Shown here piece by piece: positions 7,792 to 15,540 of a DNA stretch of 37,364 bases. Position numbers and translations under genes: made by a program. Numbering within the stretch: position 1 is the stretch's first letter; every line of letters starts with the position of its first letter. Source of the DNA: Lachnospiraceae bacterium. Lineage in GTDB: Bacteria; Bacillota; Clostridia; Lachnospirales; Lachnospiraceae. Under the pieces are notes generated by a model, which was not told where the DNA came from, ran no database searches, and saw nothing but the letters and a program-made list of their open reading frames with translations. The stretch covers positions 1-37,364 of the forward strand of contig JAFYGB010000058.1 in NCBI GenBank assembly GCA_017543445.1. The letters are read 5' to 3'.

Positions 7792-8322
7792 TTACTTCTC
7801 CCCGCTTAGTGCTTTGATCTCATCTCTGTATACGACCGCCTGCTCATAATCCTCCGCGGCCAATGCTTCCTTAAGCCGTACACGCAGTCTCGAGATCTTC
7901 TCTTCGGGCGTCAGCTCTTCGATCTTCTCCGCTGCAGGCTGCTTCTTACCCTGCAGTTTCGGATGCTTTCCGGTGTGGACATCACTGCCCTGCAGTTTAT
8001 GGATGTTCGCGTCGATCAACGGTCCGAAGATGTGATAACAATCTTCGCAGCCAAAGCGACTGCAGTCCACGAATTCCCGATAGGAAGTCTTACATGTCGG
8101 GCAGAAAATCCCCGCATACTCATCCTCTTCTTCGGTGTCGTTTTCTGCGACCATGCCGAGAATACCGGACAGAAGCTGGCTGAACGGAAGTTCTCCTTCC
8201 GAAGGCAGCAGGTCCATCTCGGCTGCGCACTGACTGCAGTAATAATGTTCGGTTCTTTTATTTCCATCCACCTCGGTGACCACCACGGTCGCCTCGCGGG
8301 ACTTGCATTTTTCACATATCAT
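7792..8322 (-). CDS. mcsA: McsA, activator of the arginine kinase
   Basis: A 176-residue zinc-binding adaptor that stimulates McsB and links it to ClpC. Paired cysteines occur at CEKC and CSQC (residues 3-35) and CPTC plus CSRFGCEDC (about 74-96). The C-terminus (about 135-172) is a UVR-type motif, RLRVRLKEALAAEDYEQAVV, as in UvrB/UvrC and ClpC. It is the first gene of the operon. The usual regulator gene ctsR is not in front of it; the next upstream gene is unrelated and ends in a strong terminator. Confidence 0.93.
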   Translation of the reverse strand: MICEKCKSREATVVVTEVDGNKRTEHYYCSQCAAEMDLLPSEGELPFSQLLSGILGMVAENDTEEEDEYAGIFCPTCKTSYREFVDCSRFGCEDCYHIFGPLIDANIHKLQGSDVHTGKHPKLQGKKQPAAEKIEELTPEEKISRLRVRLKEALAAEDYEQAVVYRDEIKALSGEK

Positions 8323-8369
8323 AGGTCCTACTCCTTTGGAGTGATCGAGGCATAAACTACCTCATGTAT

Positions 8370-8398
8370 AGTATACCCTATCCATGTTCATTTTTCAA
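8370..8398 (-). promoter_or_regulatory. sigma-A promoter of the mcsA-mcsB-clpC-radA operon
   Basis: Minus strand: -35 TTGAAA (8393-8398), 17-base spacer, -10 TATACT (8370-8375). The start point would be near 8363, giving a leader of about 40 bases. No CtsR heptad repeat (GGTCAAA type) and no CIRCE element (TTAGCACTC/GAGTGCTAA) is present. A weak inverted repeat GAGG/CCTC spans 8347-8363 at the start point. Confidence 0.75.
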
Positions 8399-8411
8399 TG
8401 GATTAAAGTGT

Positions 8412-8459
8412 GAAAAAACGATGAAAACGGACGGGGCGTCCCCTCGGGGCGTCCCGTCC
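8412..8459 (-). terminator. Terminator of the glucosaminidase/anchored-protein operon
   Basis: GGACGGG (8429-8435) pairs with CCCGTCC (8453-8459), with an inner CCCC/GGGG stem. On the minus strand it is followed by GTTTTCATCGTTTTTT. This is a strong intrinsic terminator separating the surface operon from mcsA. Confidence 0.85.
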
Positions 8460-8503
8460 TGTACATTACGTTTTATTGGATTTCACACAAAGGCGAAACG
8501 TGA

Positions 8504-10852
8504 TCAGAACTCGATAAACTCAAAATCATCATCGTTGGTTTCGTCGTTACCCGAGCCTTTTTCCACCTTCTCTTCGACCGGAGTAAAATCCAGATCGTAA
8601 GTGTTCTTCTTATCGGTCACAGCGTTCAGCTTCATGCCGGCTGCTTTTGCCTTCTCGGCTGCCGCATCCGCTGCCTTCTTCGCTTCTGCAGCCTTCTGTG
8701 CAGCTTCTTTTGCCTTCGCTTCCTTTTCGGCTACTTCCTTAGCTGCTGCTTCCTTTGCTGCTGCAGCCTTAGCCGCTGCTTCTTTAGCCTTTGCTTCCTT
8801 CTCAGCCTGGCGTGCCGCATATGCAGCCGCTACCTGCTGTTTGATGGACTCGTCAACGGTCTGGCCCGGTTTCTTATCCGCCTTCTCTGCGTCAACGGAT
8901 GCCAACTTATTACGGAATGCCTCTGCCTGCTTCGCAGGGATCACCGGCTCTGTCTTAACGGTCGTGTCTTCATCATTGCCGTCTTCGTCGTTGCTATCGT
9001 CCTTCTTATCATTGCCGCCGTTATCGTCGCCGCCGTCGTCGTCACCGCCGTCATCATCGCCGTCTTCGTCATCGTCGTCCTCACTGAAATCGTAACGTGC
9101 ATACAGTGAACGAAGCTTCCATGCAAGGATGATCGCCAGGATCAGGACGATAAACAGAACAAACAGAACTAAGTAGAAAAGCATGCTCTGCTGTTTGCGC
9201 TTCTCGACCAAGTTATTATAGTCGTCGATATCTTTCTTATTCTTCTCCTGAAGAGCCGAAAGGTCTTCTTTTAACTTCTTGATCTCGGCTTCTGCATCGG
9301 GATCCGCCTGTGTCTCCGGCTCCGAAGGAGTTACTTCCGAACTACCCTCCGGAACGGCGTCCTTCGTATAGCGGACGAATGTGCCAATCTTGGTATCGAA
9401 ACGATACCAGCCGACCGTTCCATCTTCTGCCATAGCGTAAACGAGGAATACGCCATCATCTACGTTACCGGACAATGACCATGCATTGATGGTCGGTCCG
9501 CCTTCGTTAACGCGAAGCGTCACCTGACGCTTACCCTCGGTAACATCCGATGCACCGATATTAAGCAAAACATAAACGCCGCCGGTCGGATTTACCGGAT
9601 AATACGGGTAGAAAGAATCATTTTCCGGGTTATATACATAGAATTCTTTCGTCTCGCCGTCCTTCGATGCAAGGCAGTACAAGACCATATCTTTTTGAGA
9701 CTTCGCTACGCTTACATCCGTTCCCTTATAGGAGATCGTCGAACGTGTGAAGCCTGTGGGCATCGCCTCATCCAGCCAGTCAGATTTGATCACCTTCGGG
9801 CCGGAACCGTCGAAGATGTTCGATACTTCTACGTCGTCGCCGCTCACAGGAGCCGTCGTTTCATCGGGATCGGATTCCTTCGTCGGATCCTCTTCGGTAG
9901 TCGCCTCGTCCGTCTCTGTCTCCGCAGGCTTCTCGGTAGGCTTCTCCGTAGGCTTCTCTGTCGGTGCCTCCGTCGGAGGCGTTACGATCACCTCTCCGCT
10001 TTTCGTCTTACGATTTACTTCGATGGTATATTCTTTCTTCGTTCCGTTCGGAGCGGTTACTTCGATGACGATGGTATTCTTTCCAACTACCAGATAGCTG
10101 TTTCCTTTGATGACCAGCTGTGCGTTCGGATCTTCCGTCGTAGCTCCGACATTCATCAAAGTCACGCTGTTCTCTACGTCCGTCGCCGTGTAAGACGTAC
10201 GGTCCGGGGAGAATGCTTCATTGATCGACGCAGGTGCGATCGCCAACGAACTGAGGTTCGCATTACCACCGAGCGGAGGCTGGGTCGGAGCATCCGTAAC
10301 GGGTTCGGTCGGAGCGTCCGTGATCGGCTCGGTCGGAGCATCCGTAATCGGTTCCGTCGGCGCTTCTGTCGGAGGCTCCGTCGGCACTTCGTTCACGTGA
10401 ACGACGATCTTCGGAACAGGGAGAAGCGCATAATTATGCCCCTCAAACGGCTCCATAAATCCAAAGCCATATTCCTTATCGTAAGGGTCGGCCAGGTTTG
10501 CATAGATCGTAGCATCTCCGGCACTCAGTGCAGTAAAGGAAAATGTCTTACTGTACGTAGTGATCGCATCATCAGGATCCTCGCTTACAACGATCTGTCC
10601 GCTCTTGTTGTCTCCATCCAGTGCGACACAGCCGCCTTCGAAGACAAGCGCATAATCCACGGTAGTTGCTCCGGGAACACCCGCGTTTAAAGCAACCGTC
10701 AAAGTCACACTAAACGTGTCGCCAACGGTAACCTCTGTCGAACTGGGTTGCAAAGTCGCCGCACCGTCATCCGCGTAAACCTTCGTAGAAGGCAACAGGC
10801 AACAAGTCAGGATCATTGCAAGTACGATCAAACCGGCTAGTTTCTTTTTCAT
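8504..10852 (-). CDS. Membrane-anchored surface protein with cohesin-like and cadherin-like domains
   Basis: 782 residues. Signal peptide 1-27 (cut near VYA/DD). Residues 30-153 form a beta-sandwich that starts like a cohesin or related Ig-like domain (STEVTVGDTFSVTLTV). A Pro-Thr-Glu linker holds repeated DAPTEPIT units (158-193). Residues 195-282 are a cadherin-like beta-sandwich (NLSSLAIAP, YTIEVNR). A second PTEK-rich linker follows, then an unknown beta region (345-500). A charged helix (520-555) and one membrane span (556-579) lead to a cytoplasmic tail: an Asp/Gly run (590-628), a KEAAAK-type helix (690-740) and an acidic end. ATG 10852 has GGAGC 8 bases upstream. It follows the dockerin-bearing hydrolase by 54 bases. 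The cohesin assignment is inference; no function is proven. Confidence 0.85.
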   Translation of the reverse strand: MKKKLAGLIVLAMILTCCLLPSTKVYADDGAATLQPSSTEVTVGDTFSVTLTVALNAGVPGATTVDYALVFEGGCVALDGDNKSGQIVVSEDPDDAITTYSKTFSFTALSAGDATIYANLADPYDKEYGFGFMEPFEGHNYALLPVPKIVVHVNEVPTEPPTEAPTEPITDAPTEPITDAPTEPVTDAPTQPPLGGNANLSSLAIAPASINEAFSPDRTSYTATDVENSVTLMNVGATTEDPNAQLVIKGNSYLVVGKNTIVIEVTAPNGTKKEYTIEVNRKTKSGEVIVTPPTEAPTEKPTEKPTEKPAETETDEATTEEDPTKESDPDETTAPVSGDDVEVSNIFDGSGPKVIKSDWLDEAMPTGFTRSTISYKGTDVSVAKSQKDMVLYCLASKDGETKEFYVYNPENDSFYPYYPVNPTGGVYVLLNIGASDVTEGKRQVTLRVNEGGPTINAWSLSGNVDDGVFLVYAMAEDGTVGWYRFDTKIGTFVRYTKDAVPEGSSEVTPSEPETQADPDAEAEIKKLKEDLSALQEKNKKDIDDYNNLVEKRKQQSMLFYLVLFVLFIVLILAIILAWKLRSLYARYDFSEDDDDEDGDDDGGDDDGGDDNGGNDKKDDSNDEDGNDEDTTVKTEPVIPAKQAEAFRNKLASVDAEKADKKPGQTVDESIKQQVAAAYAARQAEKEAKAKEAAAKAAAAKEAAAKEVAEKEAKAKEAAQKAAEAKKAADAAAEKAKAAGMKLNAVTDKKNTYDLDFTPVEEKVEKGSGNDETNDDDFEFIEF
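10276..10381 (-). repeat. Coding repeats of a Pro-Thr-Glu linker
   Basis: Near-identical 24-base units encode repeated DAPTEPIT. They separate the cohesin-like domain from the cadherin-like domain. A second, shorter run encoding TEKP units lies at about 9926-9964. These are flexible extracellular linkers, not a CRISPR array. Confidence 0.85.
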
Positions 10853-10906
10853 TTCTTTTGCTCCATTCCGTCCGCCGAACGCGAACCTTTGTTACTTTAT
10901 ATTTCC

Positions 10907-13000
10907 TTAATGTAGGTTTTCTTTTTCATCTTCTTCGGATGCTTCCGAATAAGGTTCCGTCTCAGGTTCCTCCCGGAACACATGGACCTCATAAACACAT
11001 ACTGCGCCGTTTCCGGCCGTCACGCGAAGCGTAAAAACATTCTCCCCATAGGACAATTCCTTCTCGCCTGCTCCCTCGACCCGGGCGTTTTTCGTTCCGC
11101 GTCCGAAGGAGGTCGTATTCTCGATCACATTCGCGATCGCCTGCGCGTCAAAAGTAATACTCTTAACATTCGCGTCGACATGAACGTCATAGCGGAAAAT
11201 GCTTCTCTCGAACTCTGGCTCCAGTCGCGGAAGCGTCGGTTCCGGCTCGGTTTCCGTTTCCGTCTCTTCAACTGAAGGATCTTCGGGCTGTGACGAAGTC
11301 GTCTCGTCATCCTCTGCCGTCGTTTCTTCCGGAACTTCCGAGGTCGTCGGCTCGATCGTCTCCATCTCTGCGATCGAAAGCATCTGCAGATACGGGTTCG
11401 GATTTCCATCGATCACCGGTTTCGGAGCGGGATCCTCCGGCATGTTCTCATAGATCGGAATGTAGAAGATGTAACCGTTATCCATGCATTCCAGCTCCGT
11501 GTATGCCTTCGCAGTACGGACCGCTTCGTTACGTGCGGCCAGCAGGTTTTGCATGTATTGATGACGATACAAGGTGTACACGCCGTTCTTGATGACATTG
11601 AACTTCTGCAAATATAAGGTGAACTGACCGGCCGCGATGTATTTCTCAACGATCCTCTCGGCTCCGCCGCGGATCGCTGCCACCGGGCTGTCCCATCCGT
11701 TCTCTTTCGCATACGTCAGGCCATTCTCGACGATCTCTGCCTCCGTTACGCCGGACGCCGAGAAGTTGAAGTAGTTGTAATACCCTTCAAACCCTTCGTA
11801 CGTTCCGCTGATCAAGGAACTCTTTCCTTCGGTCCCCTGTTCCTGGCGCAGACGCACTGCCAGCATGTACGGGCTGATTCCGTACTCTTCGGACAATGCG
11901 ACGATGCATTCCGCATAGGTCTGCCCGTCGGCGCCGTACAGAGCGAAATCCCGTGTCGGCTTCTGCTCGGAATCATTCACCTTACGCTGCGTCAGAGGAT
12001 AATACCCATAAGCAGCACGCTTTACAAAGAGGCGGTCCAGGTTGCTGAGCGAGCCATCCATATCACCGTCAGCGGCATACACGTAAGGTTCTTCCAACAG
12101 ATAATAGCCTTTGTAATGTCGCTTGAAGAACAAGTAATCGCGCTTCGAGTGCGTCCCATCACCGTCGGTATCCCCGTAGATCAGGCACGTGTAGGTCGCG
12201 TGCGCGGGCTCCACGTAATCCTCCGGAAGTTCTTCCGCGTCCCAAAGCAGTTCGCCGTCCGATACGGTGACCAGATCTCCGGTCCCGATCAGGGCTCCGT
12301 CTGCCTTCGCACTGTGATCCGCATTCCATACCTGGATGATCTTACCATCCTCACAGGCGAGCAGTTTCAGGAAGTCTTCTTTCTTCGTATCCGGTTCGAT
12401 ACCTGTAATAAAGCCGTCCTGAATGAGCAGCGTCGGCTTCACCACATAGGTATGCGCCATAAATGTGCCGGCCAGGATCTTCTCAACGCCCTCGAGCGTC
12501 TGGATCATCGGATTCGAGGCCAGGTACTCAAACTGGAAGATCTCCTCGGAATTCAGGAAATTCCGCGGATCCATGTAGTAGGCGATCGCTTCCCGCGATG
12601 CCTGCACCCAGTTCGGCGCACTCATGATGACAAAAGCGTTTTGATCAAAGTCAAACGTGATGTTTCCTTCGACCGGATCCGTCGCATGGTAGGAGGTCGG
12701 ATAATTCACCGTATTCGGCGTCAGGTTGATGCGATAACCGCTCTCACCTTCCAGCGCCTCCTCCCAGGAAAGCCCCGTCTGATACGGCAAAAACGCCCAG
12801 TTCGGATGTTCCTGATGCAGTTGTGTCAGTTTCTCATAGTAACTTTCCGGAAAGCCCAGCTGCTTCAGCAAGAGCTCGTAAGCCGGATCCTTCTCTGCAA
12901 AAACATCAAAAAATCCCGCATGAAAGAAACCCCCGCCGATGAAAGCGAGGGAGAACAGCAGGATCATGATAATGCTGCAAATCCTCTTCCTTCGTTTCAA
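10907..13000 (-). CDS. Secreted N-acetylglucosaminidase with dockerin module
   Basis: About 697 residues. It has a signal peptide (MKRRKRICSIIMILLFSLAF, cut near VFA/EK). The N-terminal domain (about 35-190) is of the kind found in clostridial wall hydrolases. A small Ig-like module (190-250) is followed by a dockerin-like pair of calcium loops (275-336; GDTDGDG and ADGDMDG, each followed by an FxKR helix). Then comes a GH73/LytD-type glucosaminidase domain (355-500) with the likely catalytic Glu in RLRQEQG (about 387) and YNYFNFSA. A Thr/Glu/Pro linker and a cadherin-like domain (about 600-675) end it. The enzyme should cut the glycan strands of peptidoglycan. TTG at 13000 is chosen because AAGGAG lies 7 bases upstream; the ATG at 13036 has no such site. 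Confidence 0.88.
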   Translation of the reverse strand: MKRRKRICSIIMILLFSLAFIGGGFFHAGFFDVFAEKDPAYELLLKQLGFPESYYEKLTQLHQEHPNWAFLPYQTGLSWEEALEGESGYRINLTPNTVNYPTSYHATDPVEGNITFDFDQNAFVIMSAPNWVQASREAIAYYMDPRNFLNSEEIFQFEYLASNPMIQTLEGVEKILAGTFMAHTYVVKPTLLIQDGFITGIEPDTKKEDFLKLLACEDGKIIQVWNADHSAKADGALIGTGDLVTVSDGELLWDAEELPEDYVEPAHATYTCLIYGDTDGDGTHSKRDYLFFKRHYKGYYLLEEPYVYAADGDMDGSLSNLDRLFVKRAAYGYYPLTQRKVNDSEQKPTRDFALYGADGQTYAECIVALSEEYGISPYMLAVRLRQEQGTEGKSSLISGTYEGFEGYYNYFNFSASGVTEAEIVENGLTYAKENGWDSPVAAIRGGAERIVEKYIAAGQFTLYLQKFNVIKNGVYTLYRHQYMQNLLAARNEAVRTAKAYTELECMDNGYIFYIPIYENMPEDPAPKPVIDGNPNPYLQMLSIAEMETIEPTTSEVPEETTAEDDETTSSQPEDPSVEETETETEPEPTLPRLEPEFERSIFRYDVHVDANVKSITFDAQAIANVIENTTSFGRGTKNARVEGAGEKELSYGENVFTLRVTAGNGAVCVYEVHVFREEPETEPYSEASEEDEKENLH

Positions 13001-13104
13001 AGCCTTGCTCCTTAAAGGTAAGTCGAATGCTTGCATAAGGCATTCCGATGAAGTACCGAAGTAAGTATACTATTCTTTACGATATTTGTCAAGAAAACCG
13101 ACCA

Positions 13105-13134
13105 TGGAAAATGCCCCTGCGCAAGGCGGGGGCA
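13105..13134 (-). terminator. Terminator after rubrerythrin
   Basis: TGCCCC (13112-13117) pairs with GGGGCA (13129-13134), followed on the minus strand by ATTTTCC. It lies 23 bases after the rubrerythrin stop. The U-run is short but the stem is strong. Confidence 0.65.
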
Positions 13135-13156
13135 CCATGAAAAATCATCCGATTTT

Positions 13157-13699
13157 TTAGTAATTATCTGCGGAGATCTCGAAGAAACTCTGCGGGTGTG
13201 CACAAGTCGGGCAGACCTCAGGCGCCTTCTCTCCGACCACGATGTGGCCGCAGTTTCTGCACTCCCAAACCTTCACGGAACTCTTTGCGAAAACCTGTGC
13301 GGTCTCGATGTTCTTAAGCAGCGCGCGATAACGCTCCTCGTGACGTTTTTCGATGGCTGCGACCAGTCGGAATTTCTCCGCCAGTTCGGCAAATCCTTCC
13401 TCTTCCGCCGTCTTTGCGAATGCTTCATACATATCGGTCCACTCGTAGTTCTCACCATCGGCGGCCGCATTCAGGTTCTCTGCGGTATCGCCGATCCCGT
13501 TCAGTTCCTTAAACCATAATTTCGCGTGCTCTTTTTCATTGTCCGCTGTCTTCAGGAACAGATCCGCGATCTGCTCGAAGCCTTCCTTCTTCGCCTTAGA
13601 TGCGAAATAGGTGTACTTGTTTCTCGCCATGGATTCACCGGCAAATGCGGCTTCCAGGTTCTTCTCTGTCTGCGTTCCCGCGTACTTATTCTGTGCCAT
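13157..13699 (-). CDS. rbr: Rubrerythrin
   Basis: A non-heme di-iron peroxidase that protects anaerobes from hydrogen peroxide. 180 residues, the usual length. The N-terminal four-helix ferritin-like domain carries the iron-ligand motifs ([12 protein letters not shown] near 19-30, [10 protein letters not shown] near 53-62, and IEKRHEERY near 116). The C-terminal rubredoxin-like domain has CRNCG (about 148) and CPTCAHP (about 164). ATG 13699 has AAGGAG about 7 bases upstream. It is a single-gene unit with its own promoter and terminator. No PerR box could be confirmed by eye. Confidence 0.97.
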   Translation of the reverse strand: MAQNKYAGTQTEKNLEAAFAGESMARNKYTYFASKAKKEGFEQIADLFLKTADNEKEHAKLWFKELNGIGDTAENLNAAADGENYEWTDMYEAFAKTAEEEGFAELAEKFRLVAAIEKRHEERYRALLKNIETAQVFAKSSVKVWECRNCGHIVVGEKAPEVCPTCAHPQSFFEISADNY

Positions 13700-13770
13700 G
13701 TCGTTCTCCTTTGCTATATGGGGATTCCCCCGATTTCATGTTCTGCCCATAGATCGGGACGGTTATTTTG

Positions 13771-13799
13771 ATTATATCATACTATATTCCTTCGGTCAA
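13771..13799 (-). promoter_or_regulatory. sigma-A promoter of rubrerythrin
   Basis: Minus strand: -35 TTGACC (13794-13799), 17-base spacer, perfect -10 TATAAT (13771-13776). The leader holds CCCGAT/ATCGGG and GGGGAATCCCC inverted repeats that could form a hairpin before the ribosome site. Confidence 0.8.
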
Positions 13800-13831
13800 A
13801 AGGATTTTCTGTCAAATTCCCGCATTTTGCG

Positions 13832-13859
13832 TTGAATTTTTAGAGAAAAGTGGTAAACT
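13832..13859 (+). promoter_or_regulatory. Promoter of the SNF transporter
   Basis: Plus strand: -35 TTGAAT (13832-13837), 16-base spacer, -10 TAAACT (13854-13859). It is divergent from the rubrerythrin promoter, whose -35 lies 33 bases away. Confidence 0.6.
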
Positions 13860-13909
13860 AGAAGGTAATTGAATTCAACAACACTGAAGGTGTGGAAAGT
13901 GAGGTTATT

Positions 13910-15445
13910 ATGAGTGTTGAAAAACGTGGCAGCTGGGCCACTCGTTCCCAGTTCATCCTGGCGGCAGTCGGTTCCGCAGTCGGCCTGGGCAATGCATGGC
14001 GCTTCCCCGGACTTGCGGCAAAGCATGGCGGCGGCGCCTTTTTGCTGGCTTACCTGATCGCAATGGTAGCGATCGGCATCCCCTTCCTGATGATGGAGAT
14101 CGCCATCGGACGTAAGATGCATCGCGGTGTTCCGGGTGCGCTTCGTGCGATCAACAAACATACCGAACCGGTCGGCTGGTTCGCCGTATCGAACGCTTTT
14201 GTCATTTCCGTTTATTACGCGGTCGTATTCGCTTGGGTCATCCTGATGGCATTTGCAAGTTTCAAATTTGCAGGGATCACCGGTACTCCCACCGCTACTT
14301 CCGATGCTTCCGGCATCTGGGCAGATCTGATCAAAACCACCGGAGATACATCCGGCGTGGACACGATCTCCAGTTACGTCCTTATCTGCCTGCTTCTGGC
14401 CTGGGTACTGATCTATTCCTGTATCCGCAACGGCACGGGAACCGTCGGTAAAGTCGTTAAATATACTGTATTTCTTCCGATCCTCTGTCTGTTGATTCTG
14501 GCCGGTAAGGGTATATTTATGTCCGGTGCTTTCGAAGGTCTGAAGCAATTCTTCGTTCCGGATTTCGGTGAATGGGCGAAATCCGACCTCTGGATCGATG
14601 CCGTCGGTCAGGTCTTCTACTCCCTGTCCATTATGATGGCCATTATGGTTGCATATGGTTCCTTCCTGAAGGAAGACAGCAACATCGCAAAAGATGCGAT
14701 GGTCATCGCATTTTCCGATTTCGCCATCAGCGTTCTCTCCGGTATCGTTCTGTTCACGACCATGGCTGGTACCGGAAGCCTCGACAGCATGACCGAATCC
14801 GGTATCGGTACGGCGTTCATCGTCTACCCGCAGTCCATCGTCCAGCTCTCTGACAGCGGCGTGGTCAATGCTATGTTTGCCTTTGTATTCTACTTCTGCC
14901 TGTGTACGCTTGCGATCGATAGCGCATTTTCCATCATCGAAGGCGTATCCACAGCGATCTCCGATAAGTTCGGCCTGTCGCACAAGAAGACGACCCTTCG
15001 CGTTTGTATCGTTGCCGGTATCCTCTCGATCTGGTTCACGACCGGTGCCGGTCTCGCTTGGCTCGACATCGTCGACCACTGGTGTAACGCGTACAGCCTG
15101 ATCCTGGTAGGTGTCCTCGAGGCGATCGTCATCGGCTGGCTGTTCAATCCTCTGAGAGTTCTCAAGGAAGTCAACCGCAACACCGGCAAGTTCAAAATGC
15201 CTGCCTGGTGGTTCGTGATCTCGATCAAGATCCTGGCGCCTCTGACGCTTCTCGGTTTCTTCATCTGGAACATCGTATCACTGGTCAACAACGGTGGTCT
15301 CTACGACTACACGATTGCCTCCAACATCATCGGCGGATGGCTGATCTTCGGGCTCTGCCTCATCAGCGGTTTCATCGTGAAACTCATCGAGAAGAAGATC
15401 TCGAAAGGCAGTGTTGTCGGCGACGAAGACACATGGACCGATTGA
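13910..15445 (+). CDS. Sodium-dependent neurotransmitter symporter (SNF) family transporter
   Basis: A 511-residue integral membrane protein of the LeuT/neurotransmitter:sodium symporter family, which moves amino acids or related amines into the cell with Na+. The first segment has the family signature AAVGSAVGLGNAWRFPGLAAKHGGGAF in parts: an unwound TM1 with GLGN followed by WRFP. About 11-12 hydrophobic segments follow, ending near residue 490 with a short charged tail. Start ATG 13910 (MSVEKRGSW) has GAGG 5 bases upstream; the GTG at 13892 would add six residues not usual in the family. It is the only plus-strand gene in the window and has its own promoter and terminator. The substrate cannot be told from sequence. 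Confidence 0.95.
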   Translation: MSVEKRGSWATRSQFILAAVGSAVGLGNAWRFPGLAAKHGGGAFLLAYLIAMVAIGIPFLMMEIAIGRKMHRGVPGALRAINKHTEPVGWFAVSNAFVISVYYAVVFAWVILMAFASFKFAGITGTPTATSDASGIWADLIKTTGDTSGVDTISSYVLICLLLAWVLIYSCIRNGTGTVGKVVKYTVFLPILCLLILAGKGIFMSGAFEGLKQFFVPDFGEWAKSDLWIDAVGQVFYSLSIMMAIMVAYGSFLKEDSNIAKDAMVIAFSDFAISVLSGIVLFTTMAGTGSLDSMTESGIGTAFIVYPQSIVQLSDSGVVNAMFAFVFYFCLCTLAIDSAFSIIEGVSTAISDKFGLSHKKTTLRVCIVAGILSIWFTTGAGLAWLDIVDHWCNAYSLILVGVLEAIVIGWLFNPLRVLKEVNRNTGKFKMPAWWFVISIKILAPLTLLGFFIWNIVSLVNNGGLYDYTIASNIIGGWLIFGLCLISGFIVKLIEKKISKGSVVGDEDTWTD

Positions 15446-15470
15446 TCCGATAACTGAATAACATGCAAAA

Positions 15471-15505
15471 GGGCTGCGGCACTTACGTGCCGCAGCCCTT
15501 TTTTT
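15471..15505 (+). terminator. Terminator of the SNF transporter
   Basis: A perfect 12-bp stem (GGGCTGCGGCAC pairing with GTGCCGCAGCCC) with a 4-base loop, followed by seven Ts. It lies 25 bases after the transporter stop. On the minus strand the A-run before the stem lets it also stop the convergent hydrolase transcript. Confidence 0.95.
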
Positions 15506-15507
15506 AA

Positions 15508-15540
15508 ATGTGTCAATGGGGACGGTTCTCTTTGACACAT
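15508..15540. repeat. REP-like palindrome at the 3' end of the hydrolase gene
   Basis: A perfect 9-bp inverted repeat, ATGTGTCAA (15508-15516) and TTGACACAT (15532-15540), encloses a 15-base core TGGGGACGGTTCTCT. This TGTCAA-GGGGACGGTTC-TTGACA form resembles the extragenic palindromes that accompany REP-associated tyrosine transposases (Y1 family) in many bacteria. No transposase lies nearby. The stop codon and final eight codons of the hydrolase fall inside it. Confidence 0.6.

Noticed and set aside
8323-8428. CtsR or HrcA operator before mcsA
   Set aside because: No GGTCAAA-type tandem heptads or CIRCE inverted repeat could be found.
9926-10381. Direct repeats that might suggest a CRISPR array
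   Set aside because: They are in frame, without spacers, and encode Pro-Thr-Glu linkers of a surface protein.
13796-15079. 427-codon open frame on the minus strand opposite the SNF transporter
   Set aside because: It lacks a ribosome site, its translation is rich in Asp, Gly and His without hydrophobic core, and it mirrors the codon pattern of the clear transporter gene.
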